Source of the DNA: Metellina segmentata
Lineage: Eukaryota; Arthropoda; Arachnida; Araneae; Tetragnathidae
Reading direction: 5' to 3'
DNA length: 64,000 nucleotides
Assembly (NCBI GenBank): GCA_947359465.1
Contig: OX375873.1
Location: forward strand, 89,735,978-89,799,977
Program-made: the position numbers and the translations under genes
Notes under the pieces: model-generated
What the model saw: the letters and a program-made list of their open reading frames with translations, nothing else
What the model was told of the DNA's origin: nothing
Databases searched by the model: none
Part shown: positions 21,852 through 33,407 of the stretch, piece after piece
Position numbering within the stretch: position 1 is the first letter of the stretch
Layout of the letters: every line of letters begins with the position of its first letter

Positions 21852-22800
21852 TTCTTTTGGCTGACACGAACAAACTAGTATTCTGGTAAGACAAAAAAAT
21901 TATTATTTTAATGAAACTACATGCATCTATTGCTGTAAAATCACCACAACCGTAGATTCCAGTAGATGGCATTTTTGCTGGTTGGTTGTTGAATCAAGGT
22001 CGTACTGGAGCAATGACTATTTGACAGTTTTGCCGAAACATGCACTTAGTTCTTCAACATATAAAACTAGAAAGTTTTGTTATGGTATTGAAACCGGTGC
22101 GAATTGATTAAACAGTTCATAATGTCCAAGTAGCTTCATATATTGACTTACTAGCCACTGCGTGGCCAGCACGGCGTTGCCCGTAACAGTTATTTTCTGG
22201 GATCACGTGTGACCACTGCTCGCTAACCCCCGGTAATTGCTACGAATTCCTATTTGAATTGAGAAGCAACCAAATGGGAATTCGTAGAATGGAAGCAATC
22301 GAAATTCGTTGCCTATTGGATAACAGAAATCACGGCGTTTCTTCGCAAAACCAATACCACGGGCAACGCTCATTGTCAAATGCGGCCAAATTCGAATTGC
22401 GAAGAGATCCAATCGGCGTGATGATCGATGAGATTAAAAAGAAAAAACAATAACGTTCGCCAACCCCCGGTGATTGCTACGCAATTCCAAAACCGATCGC
22501 AATAGCCCATTGTGTTGGTCCGGTGCGACGTTAATTTAATACCTACCAAAAACGAATGTGACGTCTTTGTCAAATGCGGCCCATATTCGTATCGCAAAAA
22601 TAAAAAAGTTACAATTTAAAAAGCAGGAAATGGAATCTGTAATCTTGATAGCGGTCAAATTCGTATTGGAAACCATAAACATTACAATTTAAAAATTATT
22701 TATTTAAAGAAATTCATATTTTTAGATATTGATCTATTGTGAAATTTTCCGCAGATTTCAAATCCTTTGAATTTTTTACTCTATCTTTAACGAACTAGGA

Positions 22801-23424
22801 TAGGGATTCCCAACCGGTGGTACGCGGCAACGTTTCAGGTGATACGCAAGGATGATACGAGCGACCCAATTATTCTACGAAGTTTGTTCAATTTTTTAGT
22901 ATGTACAAACACGTTATGCTTTTTCTTATGCCATTTGTTACTAGTTACTTGTGTGAGAGTGGTATTTCTGAACTTTTGTACAAAAAAATATAGAGAGAAA
23001 CAGAGTAAGTGTTGAAGAGGACTTAAGAGTGAAGTTAAGCTCCATTGCTCCTGTTATTGATACTTCAATAAAAGACAAACACGTATCGCACTAAAAATTG
23101 TGTTTTGATTATGTTAATCTTTGTTTGCTTAGTTTTTACTAATTCTTTAAAGTTATTTGTTTTTCGACATGAGAGTAAAAAATAAAATTGTAATTTTCAA
23201 TAATTGTTTTATTTTTTCCTTTATTAAAACATCATTAATACGAAATACAAGTGCATTAATCATAAAATATGAAGCTTTCTTAGTATTATAATTAAAATAA
23301 AAAAGCCATTGGACATTTTCTGACATTAGATAACTGTTTCTAAAAAATTATAAGACTGGTGGTACGGCAAAAACTTCTAAAAATTTCAAGTGGTACGCAG
23401 TTACTAAAAGTTTGGAAACACCTG
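22801..23424 (+). mobile_element. hAT remnant inside a Helitron
   Basis: The ends are TAGGGATTCCCAACCGGTGG and, from the right, CAGGTGTTTCCAAACTTTTA. The flanks are AACTAGGA (22793-22800) and ATCTAGGA (23425-23432), matching 7/8. It is reduced to 624 bp. Confidence 0.85.
22919..23085 (+). pseudogene. hAT transposase C-terminal fragment
   Basis: It encodes YLCESGISELLYKKIYRERN followed by VEEDLRVKLSSIAP, the C-terminal dimerisation motif of SCAND3/ZBED5-type hAT transposases (YLCE-GFS...KKR-R...DLR--LS). Everything upstream is deleted. Confidence 0.8.
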
Positions 23425-23695
23425 ATCTAGGAGATAAAAAATAACTACATAACTCCAGTTTGAACTTTTTATTTGTTTTGTTCTTCGGCTGAAAACGTTC
23501 AAACGGAAACACGGAAAAAATAAATTTAGAATATGCCATCTCTTTATGATGTTGTCATTCCAAAGAAAACAATAATAATTAAATTCATTTTTAAATGTTC
23601 TAGATTGAATTTTAAAATTCGGCGCCACCCAAAAATTGCCAAAAATGTGGACTATTTGTGTGCCAAATCTCATTAACGTTCATGCCATACATTCG

Positions 23696-24469
23696 ACAGG
23701 CGCCTCAATCCCATGATAGTACTTTACGCAAGTCCAACTTGATGTGGGTAGAGGTGGGAGCCGAAAATTGTATCCTTTTATAAAATAAGTTAATAATTAT
23801 ATAGGTTAGTGTTTTATGTATGCTTTTTGTTACATAAGAATGGTCCTAAGCCAGCTGTGGATACGACACCATCATCCTAAAGCAAAGGGGACGGCAGAGG
23901 GGCGGAAAAATATCAGCTGGTAGTGAGTTCAGGAGTGGTTCTTAGATTATTTATGTAAAATCAACGAAAGCTTGGAAAAATATGAAAAGGGTATTAAAAA
24001 TTAGGAAAAGTAAAAATTAGAATAAAAAGGAATTAAATTGGAATTTTTTTTTAATAATTTGGAGGATCTAAAAATCTTTTCGCTAGCTGGGTTCGATCTC
24101 GGGAAGTCATCTTCCGCTTCCGACGCCAATCTGAAGGTGGGTGACTTTAGCCATTAGGCCATCGTTGCCTCACGAAAAGAAGCTCTTTAAAGTATAAGTA
24201 CCCTTAATATAAGTTTGCAAGAAATACTAACAACAACCATACAACATATATATGAGGAGCAAATCAGAGTCAACTTGTCGGACACTTACGCTGTACGCTA
24301 TGGCGCTAGTGTGTATGTATTGTATTTCTACGAAACAACGCGCATATTCAAAATCAAATGGTTACTGCAACAATCAGATTGGCGAGATATCCAAGTGAAG
24401 CCAAGCCCGTGAAACTAGCCAATCAAGTTGGACTTGCGTAAAGTACTATCATGGGATTGAGCCGCTTCT
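23696..24469 (-). mobile_element. MULE-like non-autonomous element with tRNA-like segment
   Basis: The terminal inverted repeats are about 48 bp (inner part CTCAATCCCATGATAGTACT then TTACGCAAGTCCAACTTGAT). A perfect 9-bp duplication, ATACATTCG, flanks it (23687-23695 and 24470-24478), which fits Mutator-like elements. The 774-bp interior has no transposase and carries a tRNA-like segment on the minus strand. The Helitron reading frame around it is restored when the element is removed. A second copy lies at 41900-42785. Confidence 0.85.
24085..24175 (-). repeat. tRNA-like (SINE head) segment in the MULE-like element
   Basis: On the minus strand an A-box-like ATGGCCTAATGGCTAAAGTC and a B-box-like GAGATCGAACCC are correctly spaced. 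The acceptor stem does not pair well, so this is tRNA-derived, not a tRNA gene. Confidence 0.65.
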
Positions 24470-24539
24470 ATACATTCGTCAGGATTTTCCGCGCAGAAAA
24501 CACAGACAGATAAACACTTCCTTTTATAATAGTAGAGAT

Positions 24540-25129
24540 AAGAAGCTAGTACTTATTATGAAGTATTCACTTCATCCGCTTTCCTGCTCTATTGCGAAGG
24601 AGCATATAACCTGCAAAACAAAAGATTTATGAATGAAATTACAGCACATGACAGGCCAATAAATTCGTTGAGTATACCAGTGCTATGAAGTTGACAAAGA
24701 ATACTGTATTTCACAAGCAATCGACACAGGTAATTTCTCTCAGTTGGAGATAAATTCCAGTGTGTACTGAACATGTTGAAGTGTTAGAATAATGACATAA
24801 CAAGGTCTTTACCTCCAGTTGAATCACTAACTACTTGACGAACATTTTCTGAGAAATGATACATCCTTAAGAGGAAAACTTCAATGATGCAAAAACAAAA
24901 ACAGTGTTTACGAAACTCTTTGTATACCTCAGTCTCACTTTTTCTACATAAAAAATTGTCGCGCCTTTTATTTTCAAAAAGTCTAGCTTCAATAATTTTT
25001 TCTAAAGTATGATTTATTTAACTAAACATAAAACACTTCGCTCAAGTGATTAGGCAAATATCGTTCTAAGAAGCATCTTTATAAAAATTAAAACAGATGT
25101 TACTATCTGTAAAGCGCATTAATATAATA
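24540..25129. other. intergenic, nothing recognised
   Basis: No repeat ends or coding signal recognised. Confidence 0.4.
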
Positions 25130-25437
25130 CAACGAGCCAGGGGCGCCGACTTCGGAAAAATATTGAGGGGGCCCAAGGAGTATCCGTAGCTTGGGGTGTA
25201 CCCCCCCCCCTGAAACTAAAAAAATCCTCTTTTGACCAAAAAGGCAACTCAACATCCCTTCCTAATTTTTTTCGGCTACGTCTCTGGGAGGGAAGCTAAT
25301 ACCCGGCCACCAATTATAAAAAACGAAATAAAAATTGGTGCACCATACTAATTTGGGACCGTCGCTGAACTTGCATGGCACATGTAACATTTTGTAAAAA
25401 AATTTCATATTTTTAAACCTTTAATTCTTTTAATACT

Positions 25438-25462
25438 TAAAAAAAAAAAAAAAAAAAAAAAA
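25438..25462 (+). repeat. poly(A) run
   Basis: About 24 consecutive A residues inside the hAT element. Confidence 0.9.
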
Positions 25463-26055
25463 CTAAGAAAATTTCGAAATCCTTAAATCCTATTCCAGGG
25501 AAATAAAAATTTATTTTAGAAAATTGTTTTTTAGTTTTAAAGGAATGTATTTAGGATTTCATGTCTGAGTGATTAGTAAACTTCGTTTAATATTTTTAAA
25601 TATTTTTCTCCTCAAAATTAGGTAAATATTAATTGTACAATGCTTGTTCAGCGAACCAATAAAAATATATTTCACAACACTAGGATATAAAGATAAAAAT
25701 ACAACAATAAAACTGAATTTGAAAACAATAGATCAAGATTTGGAAACCAAAATTTTTATATGCTGATTTTAAATCAGATTTTGCCATAAAAAATACTCAT
25801 GTATTATTTGAGAAATTTTAACAATTTCATACTTAATATGACAAAATTTATATAAATTATTAGAATAATAAAAAATTAGGTACAATAGATACCAACTTAG
25901 GTACACTAAATAAAAATAATTTTAATGAAAACCCCAATTTAAAACTCAAATCTTTAAAGAAAATCATCTTTATCTTAATTAAAATTTTAATTTAAAAAGC
26001 AGCAAATGTAGACTTTTGTATTCGATTTCGTTTAATGAATTCATTCACGAGAGGT

Positions 26056-27269
26056 CTAAGATCCAGTTCGTCTAAAACTGTTTGATGCGTATTTAGTATT
26101 GCTACATAATTTAAGTCTCTCTTGTCCCATTGTTGATCTTGGATAGGTTTTAAGACGACGAAGAGAGCTAAAAGATCTTTCAGCTGTACAAGTTGTCACT
26201 GGAATGGTTTGCAACAGTTTCAAACATTTTTTTACTTCTGGAAAGAGATCTCCAAAAGCTTTGTCACTTAAAATGAACTCTTTCAAATTTTTAATTGAAT
26301 CCAGCGAAACATTTCTTTGTTTGGAAATATCATGCAACATATTTAGTTGCAATAACAGCCGGTCACAATCCAAATCATCTTTGAAAAACTCTTTAGCACT
26401 TGGAAATTCCCCAGTTCCATTTTTCGCTGCTCGAACACACTATTCTTCGATGGTAACTATATTTTTTTATTGCTGAAGATTCAAACCTTTCATTGAGGCA
26501 ATTTAGTACAGTATCAGCAACTTACAGATATAGATGTCTGTAAAAATCCTTTGGACTTGAAAATTTAAAATTCTGGGTTGAACTAAAGTTTCCTAAACGC
26601 TTTGGTACACTAGAGGGAGTTTTGGTTCGAGGGAGTTTTGGTTCATCCACAACACTATCCTTTTCAGTGATACATTTTCCCCAAAACCTCTCAAAATTAT
26701 CCCGTTTTTCATTAATTATTTCTGACAAACAAATAATTTTTTGGTTAATCTCGGAACCCCTATCTGAGAAGACTGTATCTGTTGGTTTACTTCTTCCACA
26801 GGGCTCATCACATAGCTGTATAAAGAAAAGGAGAAAAATGTTTTGAAATCGGACATCTTTTCTAGATATCCGGAGCATTTTGCAGCAACATCGGAACGAT
26901 CCGTTTCGGAGAAAACTTCAAAAAATTCCGCTAAATTAGAGTAGTTTTTAATAATAGAATTGATGCTTGATTCTCTCATTGTCCACCTAGTTGGGCAAAG
27001 TGGCCGTAATCCAGTTTTGGAATGGTTTTGGGTGGAAATCCTTGTCAAAAGCTCCATTCTTTTACCGTCTGAATTAAATTTTTTGACAGATTCATTGCAT
27101 CCCTCATAGCAGGAAGATGCTTTAAACAGTCCAAAACTGCTAAATTCAAACTGTGTGCAGCACAGTGCATATAAAGTGCTTGAGGTTGAAGGTCTTTTAA
27201 AAGATTTTGCAAGGGGGGGGGGGCTCTGTCCCTCCTCTTAAAACATTGGGGGGGCTCGAGCCCCCCCAA
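26056..27269 (-). pseudogene. hAT transposase pseudogene, ZMYM1-like
   Basis: Reading down the minus strand: LLKDLQPQALYMHCAAHSLN and LAVLDCLKHLPAMRDAMNL (the H-C-A-AH-LNL landmark of hAT transposases), then LRPLCPTRWTMRESSINSII (the CPTRW motif), then a long alpha-helical middle. The C-terminal dimerisation domain reads LLQTIPVTTCTAERSFSSLR followed by RLKTYPRSTMGQERL. At least three frame changes (near 27050, 26730 and 26400) and several stops break it. The 5' zinc finger and first catalytic part are missing. It is non-functional. Confidence 0.9.
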
Positions 27270-27471
27270 ACCCTATGAAGTCGGCGCCTATGCAACGAGC
27301 TCTTGAAATCATTCTTGGTATTCAAGCGCTTATAATTTTTTTCTGCGAAGTATATGTAAAGAAGGAGAGAGCACTGAAACATATCATTGATATGCTTCAT
27401 TCATGAATATTTACAACTTAAAATACTCACTCATTTACCCAAGTTTCTGTATAAATGTCGCCTGTGCTTAT

Positions 27472-27785
27472 TGCTCGCGGTAGTCTGGTTGGAAGAGTAA
27501 CGGAATTGCAACCGGAGAGTTGCAAATTCAAATCTGACCAAAGATCGTCGTGTACCAAGAGGGCTGGTGCACGTTTAATCGATCGTGGCCTCAAATGTCC
27601 TCACGTTGGTGTGGTGTGGAAGTTTGAAGAGTAGGGGTGCTGGCTCACGCAGGTGTTATCTCGTCATCTGACCGTGGTTGAAATTTACTTGGTCTTATCC
27701 TCGGATCTTTCCCTTGAGGAGTGATCCCGGACCTTTGCCAATAGCCAGTTGGTTTGCTCCAATGCGACGTTAATTAAAATACCTA
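27472..27785 (+). repeat. tRNA-derived SINE, full length
   Basis: The head has a TAGTCTGGTTGGAAGAGTAA A-box region and a CAAATTCAAATCTG B-box. The body has CAAATGTCCTCACGTTGGTG, CATCTGACCGTGGTTGAA and a tail ending CCAATGCGACGTTAATTAAA. Confidence 0.85.
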
Positions 27786-28087
27786 CCTACAGTTACTCGC
27801 TTGCATAAACCTATATTACGATTTAGTATTTACTGTGCAAGAGCAATTTCTCTAGAAGTTTTTAAATATAACTTTAACCGCACATACATATAATGAAAGA
27901 GCGAGAAAGGTTTCTGTATAACTTGAACCAATCAATGGTAGAGGGAGTATGTAAACGAATCTTCGTATGTCATGGCTAAGTCTGCATCCACCTTCTAATG
28001 AAATAGATGGAGCATGTGCTCTCAGCTTCATGTTATTTCTTCAGGTCGCTCGGTTTGAAGATGTCACGAAAGTTTTTCTTTTATATA

Positions 28088-28813
28088 GGGTGTCCCAAAA
28101 TTCACGCACGATTTGAATTTTGCACCATTTGTGTGATAAAGTGTAGTCAACGAAAAAAAAAAAAAGACAGAGTGGCAGCTGATAGTTCAGGGAAATTAAA
28201 AATGGAGCGCTACAGGAAAGAACAACGCGTTTTCGTTGTTGATCACTGTTTTAAAAATAATGAAGGGGGTTTGGCAGCTAGAGTTCGCAATTTTCGTACA
28301 AAATATGCGACACGATAATCCAATTTTTTGTGCTTAAATAACAAGATATGGATATAAACGACATGTGGTTTCAACAAGACTGTGCCACATGCCATGCAGC
28401 CCGAGAAACAATTCAATTACTGCATGAGTCATTTCCTGGTCGTGTAATTTTCCGTTTTGGTGATCAGAATTGGCCGCACAGATCATGCGATTTTAGGTCT
28501 TGAACTTTTTTCTTTGGGATTTTATGAAGTCTAAGGTTTATGCCAACAAGCCCACGACCACACACGCCTTGAAGGAGGAAATTGAGTGCTGTATCAACGA
28601 AATTCAGCCACATTTATGCAAAACGGTCATGAAATATTTCAACAAAAGAGTGCGTATGTTCCAGCAAAAGCCTTGGAGTCCATTTACCCGATATGCTATT
28701 CAATACATAACCCTATATTGTATACTTTATGAATCAATAAAATATTTACAATTTTTAATTATAAACCTGTGTTTTCTATCAAAATTACTTCTTGCGTGAA
28801 TTTTGGAACACCC
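28088..28813 (+). mobile_element. Tc1/mariner element, internally deleted
   Basis: The ends are GGGTGTCCCAAAATTCACGC and, from the right, GGGTGTTCCAAAATTCACGC, with TA flanks at 28086-28087 and 28814-28815. At 726 bp it is about half the length of an autonomous element. Confidence 0.92.
28201..28700 (+). pseudogene. DD41D-type mariner transposase pseudogene
   Basis: The N-terminal piece MERYRKEQRVFVVDHCFKNN breaks at an internal deletion that removed the second HTH and the first catalytic Asp. The remaining core has MWFQQDCATCHAARETIQLL with the second Asp, then GRVIFRFGDQNWPHRSCD. A frame shift follows. In the continuing frame the expected LDFFLW reads LNFFLW, so the third catalytic acid is Asn. 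The tail ALKEEIECCINEIQPHLC and KRVRMFQQK matches the family. The spacing to the mutated residue matches DD41D. Confidence 0.88.
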
Positions 28814-28815
28814 TA

Positions 28816-29222
28816 TATATTATAAAAAAGTGTTTTTAAATATTTTCAAAAAAATCTAATAGCTAAAATATGAAACAGAATTCATTTTATCAATCTCTCA
28901 GACGAAGCGGAAATTCGACTCATTACCAAATTGAGCCGAGCGTACAGATCCACGTAAGTCGATGTTCTGTGGATCGTGATGTTCTACGCTCGAGATCTCC
29001 GAATGTCAAACACGCTCATTTTGTTCGGCTTATGTGACAAGTACCTTTACAGATGTCATCGATTCTTATTACAATATTGTTCAATGGTAGATTATAATCG
29101 TCTCGATAATCTCATTTCCTCGACATTGCAATGAATTTTTATCCTAGAAAATATGACAGTTGTTAACTGTATTCCAAATAATTTTTTATGAAATTTGTGC
29201 ATTTCTTTTGCAATATCTAGGG
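28816..29222. other. intergenic, nothing recognised
   Basis: No element boundary or coding signal recognised. Confidence 0.4.
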
Positions 29223-29450
29223 CAGGGGTGAGCAACCTTTTCAAGTGTTCGTGACAAAATCGACAAACCTTTCATGCAAAATTTTCTCACGTGCCAACAG
29301 AAATTTTGAGAGACATATTATTTGGTGCTTAGAGTCGAAGTTAAACCTTTTCAAATAATCAATCCCATAAGAGTCGTAAAATCAAAGAACACTATAAAAG
29401 TGATCATTTTTAAGTCATGAGATTGAAAGAATGTAAAATTTAGTGACAGA
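29223..29450. mobile_element. possible solo hAT end
   Basis: CAGGGGTGAGCAACCTTTTC at 29223 is a typical hAT tip, followed by TCACGTGCCA-type sequence. I could not find a matching right end or target duplication, so the boundary is uncertain. Confidence 0.4.
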
Positions 29451-29906
29451 TTTTTTTACTTTAAGGTCATCTTACCTAATATATATAGTATATATCCTGC
29501 TGATAGGGCGTGGATATCTCCGATTCTTCAAATTTGATTCCAGCTGCGAAGAATATTGAACGCGCAATTTAACACCAGCAAAAGAGTAGGCAATAATTTT
29601 GAATATTTTATTATTTCGGATCAATCTGTCATAAGTTTTATCAAGGTGTTCCTATTGTAATACAATGCCCAAACTTACAATAGTCTTACCTGACATATTG
29701 TGCTTTAGCACAAGAAAATTAAAGTTGGTTGGTTCATTTGGCGTTTGATGGCACAAAGTCCATATTTGGCCAAGCTGCGCTATAAGCACAACTTCAAATA
29801 AAGATGTTATGATAGGGGAAAAGAAGGGATTGGGGAACTTTGTAGTGGTGAGATGAAAGCAGAAAAGACTGATTGGGTACTCCAGGGAGGTGAATATTTT
29901 AAGTAA

Positions 29907-30172
29907 CGTTATACTGTAGCAACACAACGGGCTATTATCAACGATCCGGGATCAAAACCCTAAGGGATAGATCCGAGAACAACACCACGTTATTTTGAAC
30001 TACGATCAGATGAGGTCACACTTGAGTTGGCACCCCACTTTACAAACTTCCACATCAAGCCAACGTGAGGATTTGAGTCCACGACGTATTTAACTTGCAC
30101 CAGCCCCTTTAAACGCCACGGTCTTTGGTTGGATTCGAACTCGCAACCCTCCGCGCGCGGTTGCTAATCTAG
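29907..30172 (-). repeat. tRNA-derived SINE
   Basis: The minus-strand head ends in B box GAGTTCGAATCC (about 30133-30144). The body and tail (GTTATACTGTAGCAACACAA, CCTAAGGGATAGATCCGAG) match the other SINEs here. Confidence 0.82.
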
Positions 30173-30179
30173 AAGAAAA

Positions 30180-31008
30180 GATCTAGAGAATTAATCTAGA
30201 AAAAGAATCTAGAAAGATCACCACTGAAGTACCTTGGATTCGTGAAGTCCATACACCCCAAATGGACATGTACCCTTGAAAGCCAAGAAAATTCTAATTT
30301 TCTTTTATTAACTTAAAATCTCACCCCTTACAACTGAACGAAGAAATGGTACATCTATTTATATAATTGTTTTTAATGGTGAACCCTGTAGTTCACGTGC
30401 TATAAAAAGGCGATGGCGTGGAACGTTCGGCACGCGTGCCAAGGGTCCCCTTCCCTGGGGGGGTCTTGGAAAATACCAATTATAATAATACCAAAATACC
30501 AATTTGGAAAATACCAATTTAATATAAATGACTTTGGAATTAGATACTCGTTCACCGTCTCCTGTAGAAATATTGAAAACATTTAAATTTAATATTCCAT
30601 TCCTTGACATGGTATTCGAATTCTGAGTTCAAATAACCAGAGCATCACGTAAGAGACGAAGTACTACAGCTATAAAAAGTACTAGTTACCATCATTTGCG
30701 ATTTCTAACACCCCCGACGTTCTATTTCCTTTTCCGGAATAGGTTATCCGAGAGTCCGTGACTACAGTCACTAGAGCAGTAAATCAGTCGTCCCGTTGAC
30801 CCAAAAATGCACTGGAATTCTCTTTTGTAGCGCTAAACGACTCTTCTCTTTTTTACTATATTTCAAGCTTGAATTAAAAAAAAACTTCTATGCTAAATTG
30901 CGCCTCGGTTCTTTGAAATAGCTTCAGTCAAATCCATGTTCAGGTTATATATGTGGGTTTTGCGTCGGTCTCGGCAATTATTGCAGACTAGGGGCTTATT
31001 ATTGCAGA
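30180..31008. other. intergenic, nothing recognised
   Basis: Small local repeats of ATCTAGA (30180-30222) and AAATACCAATT (30470-30525). TATTGCAGACTAGG is duplicated at the Helitron edge (about 30980 and 31001). No gene. Confidence 0.45.
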
Positions 31009-31656
31009 CTAGGCCCGCCCCCTGCTCGCTAACGCTCGCCAACCCCCAGAGGATTGCTTCGCAATCCTCATTGGTTCGTTGCGCGAACCTATTCTCGCTT
31101 CGCTCGCATCAATGAAGACATGTGTCCTAGCAGAAGGAATTGTTAACAAAATATATTCCAAAAAAATATTTTTCAAATCTTAATTTTATGCTGTTTTTCA
31201 GAAAAGATATTTACAGTACCTCTGGAATCAGAATTCAAATGGAAACTTTGAGCACATTTTGACTCGAAATGTAAGCGTTGATTTGGAAATTGAAAACCCA
31301 GCATGTTGGTTGTGTGTACATTTACCCAGTACTCGAGCCACCCACGCTTTTTCATTGAGTTTGTTGTCGAAAGTTGTAATGCAAGCGTCTTGTTGAACTA
31401 TAATAGTTTGCCCCGAAACGGACCTTTTTTTAAAAATGACCCTGAAAAGATCCTCCGTTTTCTTTGATTTCTATTATTTACTGCAACAGCTCGACTAAAA
31501 TTCATTTTTTTTTTCAATAAAATTTCATCCGATAACGCTATAAATTCAATTGAAGCGCGAGGCTTTGAAATAAACAATGAATCGTACATTGTTGCCAAAA
31601 CGCGAAAACAAATAACGTCTTTTTTGCGTGCCACGTAAGAGAAATATATATGCAGA
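31009..31656 (-). mobile_element. non-autonomous Helitron, family 1b
   Basis: The minus-strand 5' end is TCTGCATATATATTTCTCTT and continues ACGTGGCACGCAAAAAAGAC. The 3' end is GAGCAGGGGGCGGGCCTAG with T next. It is homologous along its length to 17716-18367. Its interior keeps two open stretches in one frame separated by a stop (31173-31355 and 31398-31650). Confidence 0.9.
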
Positions 31657-31884
31657 TTTGTGGACAAGTATTTAATTAGACAAATAAGACAGCCAATACA
31701 ATCTTGGAGAATGGCACATCCTCGTGCTCTGAACACATTTCACATCGCTAGTCGTCGTACCCAAGACTAGTCTTCAGTTCAAGAGTGTTTTTCCAATATC
31801 TCAATAGCGCCATCTCTTGGTTACTTTTTAAATTTCCACTTAAATAGATATATAACCTAGTATATATAAGTCAGCCTGCATTCA

Positions 31885-32000
31885 TTTGGCTTCAAGATCA
31901 AGATCTGGTCAGTATTTTTCTAATGTAGGGATATCTTATCCATCATGATCTAGCCAGTTTTGCTGATGACGAGATACCTTGTCAAGACCAACAGGAGGAC
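31885..32000. repeat. dispersed palindromic motif block
   Basis: AAGATCAAGATCTGGTCAGT, TAGGGATATCTTATCCATCA and GATGACGAGATACCTTGTC match the palindromic motifs at 10094-10131, 11075-11122 and 34240-34390. Confidence 0.55.
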
Positions 32001-32174
32001 TAATAGTGATAGGGCCGGTCACATATAGAGCCATGCGACAGATGTGGCCGCATCGGGTGTCTTGGTGGGGCGCCGGCCAGTGCCGTATGAAGGGCTTGGC
32101 AGTAAAACTTCATTAAAAAACGCCGTGCACACAAAGGCTGTGGAATGTTTGCTTTTTTTGTATCCAGTGAAGAT

Positions 32175-32729
32175 TTTTTTTTCTTCTAATGGCGGGCACA
32201 TTTTGACCGAAGTCATTGGCCACTACAAGGCTGGAAGTGATGGCCACTTGTGAAGGAGCACCCATTGGGAGGGCCATCATTGCCCCTAACAATTACATCG
32301 TAATTTTGAACCATGTTCAGATGACGAAGCAACACCTAAGCTGGTATACGCTTACAAACATCCATGCCCGAACCCGGATTCGAACCGGGGACCTTCCGAT
32401 CTAGAGGTAATAGGTAATTTTAGTTAACGTCGTACTAGAGCAACACAACGGGCTATTGACGACGGTCCGGGATCAGTCCCTTAAGGGAAAGATCCGAGGA
32501 CAACACTTCGTAATTTTGAACCACGGTCAGATGACGAAGCAACACCTGAGCTGGCACCCCACTCTCCAAACTTCCACGCCAACCCAACGTGAGGACTTTC
32601 GGCCACGACAGATTTAAGGTGCACCAGCCGCCTCTACACCATACGCTTGCAAACATCCATACCCGGACTCGAACCAGGAACCTTCCGATCTAGAGGCTAA
32701 CACCTTAACCACCATACCGGTTGGTCGGC
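32175..32729 (-). repeat. dimeric tRNA-derived SINE with 15-bp target duplication
   Basis: A perfect direct repeat, GTATCCAGTGAAGAT, flanks the unit (32160-32174 and 32730-32744). On the minus strand it starts with a full head (GGTATGGTGGTTAAGGTG; B box GGTTCGAGTCC) and body A to about 32408. It then re-enters a second, 5'-truncated head (B box GGTTCGAATCC) and a different tail, B, ending GTGCCCGCCATTAGAAG plus an A run. The shared duplication shows it moved as one unit. Confidence 0.88.
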
Positions 32730-32839
32730 GTATCCAGTGAAGATAAAATAAGGACGATGACAAAAGTATTAAATACTCTAGTTGGAGGGGAAGGGGGTAT
32801 TTTGGGCTTCAGTATTCGAAAAATATTAATGCTGAAGAC

Positions 32840-33200
32840 TTAGTTAATGAAATTCAATGTTTCAAAACTCAAGTTGTGAAACTCATTGAGGTTATAGAGT
32901 CAGCTACCCAACTTGACTTGTTAAAAGTGTTTTGCAAATAGTCTTTTAAGAATCCATATCCGAATTTATAAATTGCTTTCAGGATTTTGTTTTCTTACCG
33001 GTTGCAGTTGCTTCCTGCGAGCGCAGTTTTTTTAGTAAGCTGGGACATATTAATAACTACCTCCGGTCTAGCACGGGGCAAGAACCGTTTGGCAAATCTT
33101 GCTATTTCATCCATTTTGCAAAAGGTGGCTGAAAGTGCGGAGTTTTGCGACATAATCACAGAATTTGCCTTGCGAAAAGCAAGTAAAGTTTTAAGTTTTA
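32840..33200 (+). pseudogene. hAT transposase C-terminal fragment, ZMYM1-like
   Basis: EDLVNEIQCFKTQVVKLIEV is followed, across frame shifts, by LPVAVASCERSF (33000-33030) and INNYLRSSTGQE (about 33050-33085). This is the hAT dimerisation signature (LPV-VASCERSFS-LK-IK-YLRS--GQ-RL). The element's own ends were not resolved. Confidence 0.8.
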
Positions 33201-33405
33201 CAATATTCCATGTAGTTTATTTTATGAATTTTTTTATGTTACAAATGAAGTAGTATATCCAGTTACGCTTTTTATTTTTAATCCTAGTTCTGCCTGTATA
33301 CATTTCGACATGGGAATGCCAAATCGTACCTTTGCCAAGGGCACCAGAACCCTATATACCGCACTGGTGTCCGCCAAGCACAAAAAAGCTGATTACCTTT
33401 AGGGG

Positions 33406-33407
<2 letters not shown>

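Larger units (their letters stand above)
22151..24538 (-). mobile_element. Helitron, family 2, with nested hAT and MULE-like elements
   Basis: The minus-strand 5' end is TCTCTACTATTATAAAAGGA at 24538, flanked by A. The 3' end at 22151 is the GCCACGCAGTGGCTAG hairpin (plus strand CTAGCCACTGCGTGG), flanked by T. A hAT (22801-23424) and a MULE-like element (23696-24469) have inserted into it. The 3' third also holds two family-1 3'-tip fragments (near 22205 and 22455) and a SINE 3' end (about 22500-22550). Confidence 0.88.
25138..27292 (-). mobile_element. hAT element (ZMYM1-type)
   Basis: The left tip is CAGGGGCGCCGACTTCGG and the right tip, read inward, is CATAGGCGCCGACTTCATAG. A perfect 8-bp duplication, CAACGAGC, flanks it (25130-25137 and 27293-27300). 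The transposase runs on the minus strand. Confidence 0.93.
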
